64,000 nucleotides of DNA from Symbiodinium natans (GCA_905221605.1 CAJNDS010002246.1:518501-582500), one strand, 5' to 3'; numbered from the stretch's first letter, positions 10,610-20,510 are shown. Made by a program: numbers and translations. The notes: generated from the sequence alone by a model not told the origin.

Positions 10610-10672
10610 GGTCCCTTTTTGCGGTAGCCTTATCTGGTGGCCGCCATATACTGAGGACCCAAAAGGGACCAG
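10610..10672. repeat. Small foldback, 'GGTCCCTTTT' family
   Basis: Ends GGTCCCTTTTTG and CAAAAGGGACC are complementary. The centre has GGTGGCCGCC. Relatives at 16121-16211, 20050-20112 and 52993-53064 share the GGTCCCTTT/AAAGGGACC ends and a central GGNGCC-like motif, with much divergence between them. Size is 63-91 bp. Confidence 0.7.
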
Positions 10673-11077
10673 AGTTTAGAGAATTGGCCATGTGGGTTGA
10701 AACCCTAAACCCTAAACCCGAAACCCTAAACCCGAAACCCTAAACCCAAAAATGACAAACTTCCCAAACGGGCTCCTGGAGCAGAGTTTCTGACACCCGG
10801 CTGAGGATCCTGCCACGTTTCAGTGCCGGTTGAGGGTTTAGGGTTTAGGGTTTAGGGCTTAGGGCTTAGGGTTTAGGGCTTCGTCATGATTATTCTTCAA
10901 GTCCTAGGACACATCTTCCTGATTTGAGGGGCGTGTTTTTGGCAGAGCGAAGACCATCCTGCTACAAGCTCAGGGGCACACGCAGGGCACCCAAAATTGA
11001 GAGCAACGACGATAACCGGAAAACCCCCGAGATCGCAAGCTATTGCGAAAGTGTAGGGTCGGCTTTGTCCCTAAAGC

Positions 11078-11290
11078 CCTAAAGCCCTAAAGCCCTAAAC
11101 CCTAAACCCCAAACCCCAAACCCTAAACCCCAAACCCTAAACCCTAAACCCTAGCCCTAAACCCCAAACCCTAAACCCGAAACCCTAAACCCTAAACCCT
11201 GAACCCTGAACCCTAAACCCTAAACCCTAAACCCTAACCCTAAACCCTAAACCCTAAACCCTAAACCCGACACCCTAAACCCTAAACCCA
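11078..11290 (-). repeat. Long mixed CCCTAAA island
   Basis: About 28 units in ~210 bp. It starts as GCCCTAAA octamers and mixes CCCTAAA, CCCCAAA, CCCGAAA and CCCTGAA. It is followed within 50 bp by an opposite-orientation TTTAGGG island (11336-11416), giving a head-to-head pair. Confidence 0.9.
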
Positions 11291-11667
11291 AGGGGATGGA
11301 AGCTCACCGATGTAAGGACCTTGTGACTGATGTAGAGTTTAGGGGTGTAGGGGTTTAGGGATTAGGGTTTAGGGTTAGGGGTTTAGGGTTTAGGGTTTAG
11401 GGTTTAGGGTTAGGGGTTTCAGGGGCTAGGCGTTTCAGGAATTCAGGGTACAGGCCCGGAGGCTCCCGAACCCGAACAGGGGAGAGCCGAAACCAACCCC
11501 CTAAACCCTAAACCCTAAACCCTAAACTCTAAACCCTAAACCCTAAACCCTAAACCCTATAGGGAACTTGGAGGGTAGAGGGAGGGTTGAAGGCTAGAGG
11601 TTGGGGTCTTTTCGGGCTGTTTTTGGCTTCAGGGCAGCGTTGAGGGTCTCAGGATTTGGGGGCCCTA

Positions 11668-11805
11668 AGCCCTGAAGCCCTGAAGCCCTGAAGCCCTGAA
11701 GCCCTGAAGCCCTGAAGCCCTGAAGCCCTGAAGCCCTGAAGCCCTGAAGCCCTGAAGCCCTGAAGCCCTGAAGCCCTAAACCCTAAACCCTAAACCCTAA
11801 ACCCT
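11668..11805 (-). repeat. GCCCTGAA octamer array joined to CCCTAAA
   Basis: About thirteen nearly identical GCCCTGAA octamers (11674-11776) pass into five CCCTAAA heptamers. The homogeneity of the octamers implies recent local amplification of a mutated telomere-like unit. Confidence 0.92.
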
Positions 11806-12502
11806 TACCTCTGGCCTTATCTGATCATGTAGCTTCTGGTGCCGCCAAGCAAACTCTTCGAGTTTGCCTCATTCCAAGATCTGAGGCGCTATTTCTTTGG
11901 GGTGGCCAGCCCCATCATCTGTGTCTTGGCATGTTCAGGGTTTGGAGTTTAGGGCTATAGGATTACAGGATAACCCGGCAACCCTAAACCCTAAACCCTA
12001 AACCCTAAACCCTAAACCCTAAACCCTAAACCCAAAAACCCTAAACCCTAAACCCCGAACCTCCCTCCCCCCCCCCCCATTAAACCACCGATCAAGATTT
12101 CAAGACCGTGATAGGTTGACGGGATCCCTACATGTTCGGGCCCAGGGTTCAGGGAAGCCTTCGGCTTAGGTGTTCAGGGTTTAGTGTTTAGGGCTAAGGG
12201 TTTAGGGTTTATGGTTTAGGGTCTAGGGTTTAGGGGTTCAGGGTTTAGGGATGAGGGCTCAGGCTTTAAGAAGTTCGCCCTCAAACAATCGTAAGCCATG
12301 GAAAATAAACCATCTAAAGCCCTAAACCTTGAACCCTAAAGCTCAAGCCCCACAAGACCCCAAAACCAAAAACTCTCGAACCCCAAAGCCCGAAACCCTA
12401 AATCCTATAGCCCCGAAGCCGTCCCCACCGCCCCCACCCCTCTCCAACCCAAAGCCCCCCAACACCTAAACCCTGGAGCCCTAAATTCTTTAATTGTTAC
12501 GT

Positions 12503-12629
12503 AAGGGAGGGGGGGTTCAAGAGGGAGTATGTAACGCAAGGTTCCCTCATACTCCCCACTACTGAGGCTCCCTAAGCTTCCCAAAGGTTCCTGGGTACCA
12601 CCCCCTCGCTCCATGAACCTCCCTCCCTT
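12503..12629. repeat. Foldback element, 'CTCCCTAAGCTTCCC' family, full copy
   Basis: AAGGGAGGGGGGGTTCA at the left pairs with TGAACCTCCCTCCCTT at the right. The interior carries CTCATACTCCCCACTACT and CTCCCTAAGCTTCCC. Copies sharing the interior and right end lie at 17465-17580 and 25064-25169; both lack the left arm. Confidence 0.75.
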
Positions 12630-12649
12630 GAGGACCCTATAATGGAGGT

Positions 12650-12752
12650 TTAGGATTTAGGGTTGGGGGTTTAGGGTTTAGGGTTTAGGGTTTAGGGTTT
12701 AGGGTTTAGGGTTTAGGGTTTAGGGTTTAGGGTTTAGGGTTTAGGGTTTAGG
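12650..12752 (+). repeat. TTTAGGG array
   Basis: About fourteen TTTAGGG units, the last twelve or so perfect. It follows the foldback element at 12503-12629 after only ~20 bp. Confidence 0.95.
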
Positions 12753-12977
12753 GTTCCCGTATAAGCCAGTAGGAACCCTAAAAAGACTTTCCAGAAGGAC
12801 CTTTTGACCCTAAACCCTCAACCCTAAATCCGAAACCCTAAACCCTAAACCCTAAACCCCCCAAATTCAGGGTTTCAGATATAGCAATGTTGATGCGGGG
12901 CGGGGTCTGAGGGGTTGGGAGGGGGGGGAGGGGGTGTTTTGGTCTCGATGGCTTAGGGCTTGAGGCTTGGGGTTTAG

Positions 12978-13083
12978 GGCTGTTTGGGGCTTAAGGTTCT
13001 GCGTGCAGGGTTCAGGGTTCAGGGTTTAGGGCTGTTTGGGGCTTAGGGTTCTGCGTGCAGGGTTCAGGGTTCAGGGTTTAGGG
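12978..13083 (+). repeat. 52-bp tandem duplication in degenerate telomere-like DNA
   Basis: The unit begins GGCTGTTTGGGGCTTA and includes TTCTGCGTGCAGGG followed by TTCAGGG heptamers. It starts at 12978 and 13030 and is nearly identical in the two copies. It shows that spacer and heptamers can be duplicated together. Confidence 0.8.
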
Positions 13084-13149
13084 TTTAGGGCTGAGGGTTT
13101 TGGAAGCCCCAATGACCCCAAACTTCTCATTCCCTGCTAACCAACCTCT

Positions 13150-13226
13150 GAGGGTCCATGTACCTACATCGTATATGCTTGGCCCCTAAAGCTACTATAT
13201 AGGAACCCCTTGAAGGCCCAAGTATC
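13150..13226. repeat. Foldback copy truncated by CCCTAAA repeats
   Basis: It matches the 10077-10180 copy from GGGTCCATGTACC through GGCCCAAGTAT. Then it stops inside the right arm, and CTAAACCCTAAACCC follows directly. The missing ~25 bp would have completed the second terminal repeat. The array at 13227-13282 thus abuts a broken end. Confidence 0.85.
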
Positions 13227-13383
13227 TAAACCCTAAACCCTAAACCCTAAACCCTAAACCCTAAACCCTAAACCCTAAACCCCTTTCGGAACAGTAAGTA
13301 AGCAACCCTAAATCCCCGCGGCTGCCCCTTCTCAGCTCACACCAAGATGCTCGGCGTAGGCACCTCCGCCGGCGGTAGAGGCC

Positions 13384-13476
13384 AAACCCTAAACCCTAAA
13401 CCCTAAACCCTAAACCCTAAACCCTAAACCCTAAACCCTAAACCCTAAACCCTTGAACCCTAAACCCTAAACCCTA
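13384..13476 (-). repeat. CCCTAAA array
   Basis: Thirteen heptamers with one CCCTTGAA interruption near 13450. It is separated from the 13227-13282 array by a unique spacer of ~100 bp. Confidence 0.93.
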
Positions 13477-13886
13477 GTAAGGGCTGAGTTTAACCAGGGA
13501 ATCAAGATGTCAAAACTTGGGCTTTAAGATATCTTACCGAAGAAGCCCAAGTCAGATTCTTAACCCCGAAGCCGACCTCCCTAGGGCCTGCAGACCAGAA
13601 ACCGGTTTAGGGTTTAGGGTTTTTAGGTAAACCTCCGAAACCCCAAACTGCGCTCTAGGGAGTCAAGAGGGGCACCAATAAAAAAAACCTTAACCCTTAG
13701 GTTTAGGGTTTAGGGTTGAGGGTTTAGGGTTTAGGGTTTAAGGTTTAGGGTTTAGGGTTTAGGGCAACCATTTGCCTTGGGTTGAAGTGTCCACGGCAGG
13801 TGGTTCTCCCCTTCAGCCACACGCTCCCCTTCGTGCAGGGCCATGATTGAGGTTACTTTCGGTCTTAGGTCATCTACAAAGCCCCG

Positions 13887-13987
13887 TTAGGGTTTAGGGT
13901 TTAGGGTTTAGGGTTTAGGGTTTAGGGTTTAGGGTTTAGGGTTTAGGGTTTAGGGTTTAGGGTTTAGGGTTTAGGGTTTAGGGTTTG
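13887..13987 (+). repeat. TTTAGGG array
   Basis: About fourteen perfect TTTAGGG units, followed by degenerate TTTGGGG and CTTAGGG variants to about 14025. Confidence 0.95.
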
Positions 13988-14407
13988 GGGCTTAGGGTTT
14001 ACGGTTTAGGGTTTGGGGCTTGAGGGGCTCTACGAAACCTCTTGCTTGAACTCAATACCAAAGGCTGATCATTCCCTATTCCCCTCCTGGAAGCCTCACA
14101 GCACCGCAAACCCTAACTCAAGCCGGTAAGAGGTAGGGTTTGGGGTTTAGAATTTAAGGTCTAAGGTAACCCTAAACCCTAAACCCTAAACCCTAAACCC
14201 CAAACCCTAAACCCCAAGCCCCAAACCCAAAGCCCTAAACCCCAAGCCCTGAACCCTATGAACCCTGAACCCTAAACCCTATGAACCCTATGAACCCTAA
14301 ACCCCTAAACCCCAGGCCACTTTCCCAGATGGCCTCGCCGATGCCATCTGCAGGAATGCCCAGAAGCCTCAGATGGCCCAGTGCCCTCACACTCGGTGGG
14401 CTTGCAC

Positions 14408-14523
14408 GGTTTAGGGTTTAGGGTTTAGGGTTTAGGGTTTAGGGTTTAGGGTTTAGGGTTTAGGGTTTAGGGCTTAGGGTTTAGGGTTTAGGGTTTAGGG
14501 TTTAGGGTTTAGGGTTTAGGGTT
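14408..14523 (+). repeat. TTTAGGG array facing a CCCTAAA array
   Basis: About sixteen units with one CTTAGGG variant. After only ~12 bp (GACTCTACCCCC) an oppositely oriented CCCTAAA island (about 14534-14610) begins. The pair could fold on itself. Confidence 0.93.
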
Positions 14524-14721
14524 GACTCTACCCCCAAACCCTAAACCCTAAATCCTAAACCCTAAATCCTGAACCCTAAATCCTAGACCCTAAAACCCTA
14601 AACCCTAAAGGGGAGGTACGTACTTGGATTACTTGGGGACACGAGGCAGCACTTGGCATTGCTAGACCTCCCCCCCCCCCTCCCCCCCTCCCCCCGACTT
14701 TTTTCGTTGAGGGCTGGGTCT

Positions 14722-14836
14722 CAGGGTTTAGGGTTTAGGGTTTAGGGTTTAGGGCTTAGGGTTTAGGGTTTAGGGTTTAGGGTTTAGGGTTTAGGGTTTA
14801 GGGTTTAGGGTTTAGGGTTTAGGCTTTAGGGCTAAG
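14722..14836 (+). repeat. TTTAGGG array
   Basis: About sixteen units. It is preceded by a C-rich run (about 14670-14695) and followed after ~10 bp by a dispersed element (14847-14922). Confidence 0.93.
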
Positions 14837-14846
14837 GGACTAGCAT

Positions 14847-14922
14847 CTACTTTGGAGTAGACCCTGGAATATCAAAGCTAATATACTTTTTAGGTAAAAC
14901 TAGCTACAATAGGAACCCAGAA
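14847..14922. repeat. Dispersed short repeat 'TTTGGAGTAGACCCTGG', copy 1
   Basis: CTACTTTGGAGTAGACCCTGG...ACTTTTTAGGTA...AGCTACAATAGGAACCCAG recurs at 29977-30050 with a few differences. No clear terminal inverted repeat is visible. Both copies sit next to or near TTTAGGG DNA. Confidence 0.75.
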
Positions 14923-15317
14923 CGAAACGAAGAATTTCAAGTTATACTGTGCATGGAGAAAATCTTGCACCGCTTTTGCCAGGCCCGCCTGTGGCAACGG
15001 ATTTTCTTGAGTCGGTCTCCAGAAGTGGGTGCAGCGTCTAGCAATAAGTTCACAGGCGGTGCATCCACCGTAGTACTCCCAACCCTAAACCCTAAACCCA
15101 AAACCCTGAACCCAGAAAAGCCCAGCCGAGAGTCATCGGCATGGCGACGGTGGCGGCCGCGTGCCCGAAAGACTCTCTAAGCTGCGCGATATTGGTATTT
15201 TCAGATTTTCGGGGAAACCCCCATAACCGAGTTGAGAGAGCGGGCGCATGAGGGAATCTTCCACCGCCACCCTTCCCAAAACCCTGAATGCACTAGGCTG
15301 CTTCCCAATGAGTCTTG

Positions 15318-15600
15318 ACCTAAACCCTAAACCCTAAACCCTAAACCCTAAACCCTAAACCCTAAACCCTAAACCCCAAAACCCCAAAACCCTAAACCCT
15401 AAACCCCAAAACCCTATGAACCCTGACTCTTTTCTGAGGGGATCAGGAGCCATGTGCAGCCTACGCCGAATTTGCGGGCCAATAGTCTGCGCCGGATAAC
15501 CCTAAACGAAAAACCCTAAAGCCCAAAAAACCCTAAACCCTAAAGCCCAAAAAACCCTAAACCCTAAACCCGAAACCCTAAACCCCAAACCCAAAACGCC
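15318..15600 (-). repeat. Two CCCTAAA islands with a ~75-bp spacer
   Basis: 15318-15425 is a mostly perfect array with CCCCAAAA variants. A unique spacer with CAGGAGCCATGTGCAGCC follows. 15497-15600 is degenerate (CCCGAAA, CCCAAAAAA). After a 25-bp gap the orientation switches to TTTGGGG/TTTAGGG. Confidence 0.85.
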
Positions 15601-15625
15601 AGGTAGTCAGCTCATGAACTCTGGG

Positions 15626-16025
15626 TCCGGGGTTTGGGGTTTAGGGTTCGGGGTTTAGGGTTCGGGGTTGAGGGTTCGGGGTTTAGCGTTTGAGGTTTAG
15701 GGCTTAGGGTTTGGGGTTTGGGGTTTGGGGTTCGGGGTTGAGGGTTTGGGGTTTGGGGTTGCGGGTTGCGGGTTTGCGGTTTAGGGATTTTCGGGTGTTA
15801 GGGTTTGGAGTTACTTGTAGTATAGGGTTTGGGCTTTGGTTTCGGGTTTAGGGTGTGGGGTTTCGGGTTTGGGGTTTGGGGTTTCGGTTAGGGTTTAGGG
15901 TTTGGAGGTTTGGGTTTGGGGTTTCGGGTTTAGGGTTTGGGGTTTAGGGTTTGGGGTTCGGGGTTGAGGGTTTGGGGTTTGGGGTATAGGAGCTGAGGGT
16001 TCAGAGCTTAGGGTTTGGGGCTTAG
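15626..16025 (+). repeat. Degenerate TTTGGGG/TTCGGGG/TTTAGGG domain
   Basis: About 400 bp in which the A of TTTAGGG is often replaced by G or the unit becomes TTCGGGG. It is the most decayed large G-strand block here and looks old compared with the perfect arrays around it. Confidence 0.85.
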
Positions 16026-16120
16026 GGATCTATTCCATCGTGCAAACCCTATGCAGTTGGTGTTACACAAAGGGACTGCTCATGATTCAGAGAACTAACC
16101 AAGTATTGTTGATTTGTTTG

Positions 16121-16211
16121 GCTTTCAAAATTATGATCCCTTTTGGGGTGCCCTAAATATTAGGTGCCGTATTAGAAGAGGGATCCAGAAAGGGACCATC
16201 ATTTTGACAAC
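16121..16211. repeat. Foldback, 'GGTCCCTTTT' family, with ~22-bp arms
   Basis: TTTCAAAATTATGATCCCTT at the left corresponds to AAGGGACCATCATTTTGACA at the right. The centre is GGTGCCCTAAATATTAGGTGCC, itself nearly palindromic. This is the best-preserved member of the family. Confidence 0.75.
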
Positions 16212-17005
16212 CACACATTTGTCAGTACTAGAACCCGAACCTCAGAACCGATAAAAAACCATAAACAACAAGACGGTTTAGGGTTTAGGGTTTCGGGCTT
16301 AGGGTTTAGGGTTTCGGGTTTAGGGTTTAGGGTTTAGGATTTAGTGGATGTCCACCAGCGGCACCAACAAATCAGGGTGTTAGGAATTCAGGTTGAGGGT
16401 TGAGCCTCTCAGGATCGAACCTTTGAGGGCTTAGGTTTCAGGGTTTAGGGTTTAGGGTTATAGGGTTTAGAGTTTAGGGTTTAGGGTTTAGGGTTTAGGG
16501 TTTAGGGTTTAGTGCCCGCAGGTTCACGAATAGATTCGGAACGACATGATCCCTGATTGTTCTTTCTTGAAGTAACAGTCTTTCACAAGGTTTTTCATAT
16601 TGGGTTGAGTCACTCAAGCTGCAATTGCCCTGTTGCCGTAGTAACAAGCACGCCCTCAGTCCTGAGCCCAAACAAACACTTAGTTGCTGACTTCATAAGC
16701 CCCAAAAACTCTAAACCCTAAACCCCAAAAGCCCTACAAGAAGTGCAAAGTGTACTCATTCAGCTACGAAGAACACAGCACATGCCCAGACCTCCGCTAG
16801 CATCTTCACGTACTGTGAGCCCTGACCTTGCGCGACGACTGTTTAGGGTGTAGGGTTTAGGGTCTAGGGTTTAGGGTTTAGGGCTTCGTATGATGGTGCT
16901 CTGAGTGAAGGTGCTGTTTCATGGGTAGGGGCAGCGGCTTCCGGGTTTGGGGTCTAGGGTCTGTAGGATTGCCGGTTTAGGGTTTCGTTCTGGTATCTTA
17001 TAGAA

Positions 17006-17097
17006 AACCCTAAACCCTAAACCCTAAACCCTAAACCCTAAACCCTAAACCCTAAACCCTAAACCCTAAACCCTAAACCCTAAACCCTAAACCCTAA
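17006..17097 (-). repeat. Perfect CCCTAAA array
   Basis: Thirteen uninterrupted heptamers with sharp boundaries: AGAAAA on the left and CATTCC on the right. Confidence 0.96.
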
Positions 17098-17193
17098 CAT
17101 TCCGAAAAGTTCAGCGTTTACGCTTCAGAGCTTCGGCATGCCCCTTGCAGATTGCAGCCCTTGCTTGAAGGTTTGTGCATGGCGATAAGAATT

Positions 17194-17318
17194 GGGGTTT
17201 AGGGTTTAGGGTTTAGGGTTTAGGGTTTAGGGTTTAGGGTTTAGGGTTTGGGGTTTGGGGTTTGGGGTTTGGGGTTTGGGGTTTGGGGTTTGGGGTTTGG
17301 GGTTAGGGGTTTAGGGTG
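17194..17318 (+). repeat. TTTAGGG array switching to TTTGGGG
   Basis: Seven perfect TTTAGGG units are followed by eight or nine perfect TTTGGGG units. A single A-to-G variant was thus expanded as a block, as expected from unequal exchange or slippage within the array. Confidence 0.93.
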
Positions 17319-17464
17319 GGCTATAATAAGAACAGTCACACATCGAAACCCCCTAAGCCCTAAACCCCCCTAAACACCCTGCTTGGCCATGATCCTTCGA
17401 GTACGGTGCAGCGAGAAAGCAGCTTCAGGTGATTGATTGTGACAGGGCTCTTAGGTATGTAACC

Positions 17465-17580
17465 CAAGGCTCCCGAATACTCTCTACTACTCCCTAAGGC
17501 TCCCTAAGCTCCCCTAAGGGTTTCTAGAAACCTACCCCCCCCCCCCCCCCCCCCATGAACCCCACTCCCTTAAGAACCCT
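17465..17580. repeat. 'CTCCCTAAGCTTCCC' family copy with a 17-base C run
   Basis: It contains CTCTCTACTACTCCCTAAGG and CTCCCTAAGCTCCCC, then CCTACC followed by about 17 C residues and ATGAACCCCACTCCC. The same position holds only seven C residues in the 25064-25169 copy. The left arm present at 12503 is absent. Confidence 0.75.
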
Positions 17581-17922
17581 ACAAGATTGATTAGGTCTGA
17601 CAGTCATAGTTCTTGTTGTAGCAATTCCCCAGATGCCCTTCCCGAAACCCTGAAGTCGTCTACCCGAAGCCTACACCCTACACTAAAGCCTGAACTCCAT
17701 AAACCCTAAACATACATAGATACGTATATACATACCTACACACACACACACACTTACTTACTGACTTCCTTGCCCGCATACATCATCTGATCCCTGTGTT
17801 TACAAGCTTGCTGTTCATACATACATGCCTTAAACAAACAGCTGGATTTCCGTGTCTATTTAGGACATGTAGCTAGTAAACAAAAGATGTTCACGTAGCA
17901 GCAGCTCTAACCTCCGAAGCCG

Positions 17923-18055
17923 AAACCCTAAACCCTAAACCCTAAACCCCAACGTTTTAAACCCTAAACCCTAAACCCTAAACCCTACACCCTACACCCT
18001 AGACCCTAAACCCTAAACCCTGAACCCTAAACCCTAAACCCTAGAACCTAAACCC
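17923..18055 (-). repeat. CCCTAAA island
   Basis: About seventeen heptamers with CCCTACA, CCCTAGA and CCCTGAA variants, broken once by AACGTTTT. A unique ~100-bp spacer separates it from the opposite-orientation array at 18155. Confidence 0.9.
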
Positions 18056-18154
18056 AAGCTCCGGGACCGGGAAAGAGGATCGCGACTGGCAGCTTCTTGG
18101 AGGTAGACTCGGCGGGGCATTCCGATGTTGGGTGTGTGGCTTTAGTTCTTGACA

Positions 18155-18375
18155 GGGTTTAGGGTTTAGGGTTTAGGGTTTAGGGTTCAGGGTGTAGGGT
18201 TTAGGGTTTAGGGATAGGGTTTAGGGTTTAGGGTTTAGGGTTTAGGGTTTAGGGTTTAGGGTTTAGGGTTTAGGGCTTAGAGTTTAGGGTTTAGGGTTTA
18301 GGGTTTAGGGTTTAGGGTTTAGGGTTTACGGTTTGGAGTTTCGGCAGTTTAGGGCTTAGGGTTTAGGGTTTGGGG
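18155..18375 (+). repeat. Long TTTAGGG array
   Basis: About 29 units with scattered variants (TTCAGGG, GATAGGG, CTTAGAG). It is one of the longer G-strand arrays in the window. Confidence 0.93.
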
Positions 18376-18484
18376 TCCAGGGGTTCAAGTAACAAAGGCA
18401 GACGCCCTGTTTCTAACCCTGGTCTTGCACCTTCCGAGCCCAAACCCAGGTTTTATGGGTAGAGTCGTTAACCTCGCAGGCCTT

Positions 18485-18608
18485 TACAGGGTGAGGCCCC
18501 CTTACTATACTAACTGTAGTTAAGGGACTTATAACCTAACTTAGGGCCCTTATAACCCAATTTAGGGCCCTTATAACTCTACTTATAACTAGGGGGCCCC
18601 ACCCTGTA
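18485..18608. repeat. Foldback element with GGCCCCCT ends
   Basis: TACAGGGTGAGGCCCCCTTA at the left pairs with TAGGGGGCCCCACCCTGTA at the right (124 bp). Inside, TTAGGGCCCTTATAAC occurs twice in tandem, which makes further small hairpins. It has no other copy in the window. Confidence 0.8.
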
Positions 18609-18924
18609 GGAGTGGAGTGTGGATGTCCGAAGAACACTCCAGGCCTAACGAAAGGCGACAGACAAGAAAGGAGGGCGCAACACGCCGACACGAAGGACGA
18701 GATCAATGACATGTCAACGAGATCGATGAACTGCCATCATAAAGTGAAATTAGGATCTAGGGTTTAGGGGTTAGGGTACGACCGTTGATGTCAACAAGTT
18801 CGGCTCGTAAGAGGTTGAACGCGAACCGTGGGAACACCATCGCGACACAGTAGACTGACCCCAGCACGCAAAAACAATGTGCTGTTGTGTGCCGCCAGGT
18901 TTAAGGTACAGGGTGGTTGGGCTT

Positions 18925-19022
18925 GTAAGTTTGGGGGGTATAGCTAAGGGGTAGGAATAATTACTAATGGTATTCCCTTATGACCCCTTCACATGTATAC
19001 TACCAAAACCCCCAAACCCTTA
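18925..19022. repeat. Foldback element with TTTGGGGG ends
   Basis: TAAGTTTGGGGGGTAT at the left and ATACTACCAAAACCCCCAAA near the right end are complementary with gaps. Inner segments AAGGGGTAGGAATA and TGGTATTCCCTTATGACC also pair. It is about 98 bp and non-coding. Confidence 0.65.
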
Positions 19023-19127
19023 TCTACTTGTTAAGGCGCCTATTTTTGTTACAAGGACTCCAGCCGACCCCCTCAAAGCCCTCAAAAGCCCCCTGAGCTC
19101 TTCGTTTCTACCTCGGTGCAAATCTTC

Positions 19128-19266
19128 CCTAAACCCTAAACCCTAAACCCTAAACCCTAAACCCTAAACCCTAAACCCTAAACCAAAACCCTAAACCCTA
19201 AACCCTAAACCCTAAACCCTAAACCCTAAACCCTAAACCCTAAACCCTAAACCCTAACCTAAACCC
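19128..19266 (-). repeat. CCCTAAA array
   Basis: About nineteen heptamers with two shortened units (ACCAAAACCC near 19190 and ACCTAAACCC at the end). Confidence 0.95.
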
Positions 19267-19367
19267 ACCAGAACAAATGGAGTCATGCACCCCTGTGCTA
19301 CTACGCTACTGACACCCTTGAGGGTTTGTGTTCGTTTTAGGGTTTCGGGTTACTTTGGAGGTAGCAA

Positions 19368-19577
19368 CTTGGGATGTTCCCCTTATACTAACAGCTCCTT
19401 AATAGGGATTTAAAAAAGGGGGGGGGGGTGCTAAAATCCCTAGTAAGCTTCCCAAACCCTAAACCCCAAGCCCTAAACCCGGAACCCTAAACCCTAAACC
19501 CTAAACCCTAAACCCTAAACCCTAAACCCTAAACCCTAAACCCTACACCCTGTGAGTATAAGGGGGAACACCCCAAG
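19368..19577. repeat. Foldback element containing a CCCTAAA array
   Basis: CTTGGGATGTTCCCCTTATA at 19369 is complementary to TATAAGGGGGAACACCCCAA at about 19557. Between them lie a short A/G-rich stretch with a G run (about 19381-19452) and about thirteen CCCTAAA heptamers (19453-19552). The heptamers therefore sit inside the element and replace or fill part of its centre. Confidence 0.75.
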
Positions 19578-19663
19578 CAGAAGCCGTAGCCATGCCATCC
19601 CAGCAGCCTCCAGACGGGCATCGACATCAGGCAGCACGATAAGCGGCGGCTCCTTCGCACATT

Positions 19664-19766
19664 GGGTTTAGGGTTTAGGGTTTAGGGTTTAGGGTTTAGG
19701 GTTTAGGGTTTAGGGTTTAGGGTTTAGGGTTTAGGGTTTAGGGTTTAGGGCTAGGGATTAGGGTTT
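19664..19766 (+). repeat. TTTAGGG array
   Basis: Twelve perfect units followed by mutated ones (CTAGGGA, TAAGGAA). Confidence 0.95.
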
Positions 19767-20049
19767 AGGGTAAGGAATATGGGAGAGGTTTACGAAGATG
19801 ATGGACCCCTGAGATAGACCCACAAATTGTAGATTCCCTTCTGACAAGGAGCCCAATCTATGTCACAGCAGAGCCCTAAACCCTAAACCCTAAACCCTAA
19901 ACCCTAAACCCTAAACCCCAAAGCCCAAAGCCCCCAACAGATGCCTCAACTCTCGCTCAATCCCCGATCTTGACGGAGGGAAACATGCCCAATAGTAGCC
20001 CCTAGACCCGGATTCCCTTTAAACAAAAGGTGGATTGTTCTCTAGATTC

Positions 20050-20112
20050 GGGCCCTTTGTGGGGTACCAATTATAAGGCGGCACCCTTCAAAAAGGACCC
20101 CCACAAAGGGAC
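20050..20112. repeat. Small foldback running into CCCTAAA
   Basis: GGGCCCTTTGTGGGG and CCCCCACAAAGGGACC are complementary. Immediately after AAAGGGACC the sequence continues CCTAAACCCTAAACCC. The element's last bases thus serve as the start of a telomere-like island (20109-20150). Confidence 0.7.
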
Positions 20113-20435
20113 CCTAAACCCTAAACCCCAAACCCTAAACCCTAAACCCTAGTTTAGAGAACTACACTAGTGTGTCACTGCTAGCAACTGTGTAGCCCTG
20201 CCAGGCTTGCCCCAACCCCAAAAACTGAGGAAGCCCCCAGGTCCCTCAAAGCTCGAACCCTACCTAGGATGGCCCTTAAAACCCTCTGAAAAATAGTCCT
20301 GAATCTGATCCTCTTAAACCCAATAAGGGAAAATATAAAATGTCCCAAGGGCCTACCTAGCTACACATTGAAATCTAAACTCAAAACCCCACAGCCCAAA
20401 ATGTAAGGCTTAGGTCTTCGGAGCTATAATCATGA

Positions 20436-20510
20436 GGGTCCATACCTCATCATTATATACTTGGAGGTACTTTAATAGCCCAAGTATTCCTTATTTAGGT
20501 GCGTGGACCC
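20436..20510. repeat. Diverged 75-bp copy of the 39-bp-TIR foldback family
   Basis: It begins GGGTCCATACCTCATCATTA and ends TTTAGGTGCGTGGACCC, with CTTGGAGGTACTTTAATAG in the middle. It is closer to the 38699-38790 copy (GGAGGTACTTTAAGGCCCAA) than to the 9892 copy, so two subfamilies exist. Confidence 0.7.
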
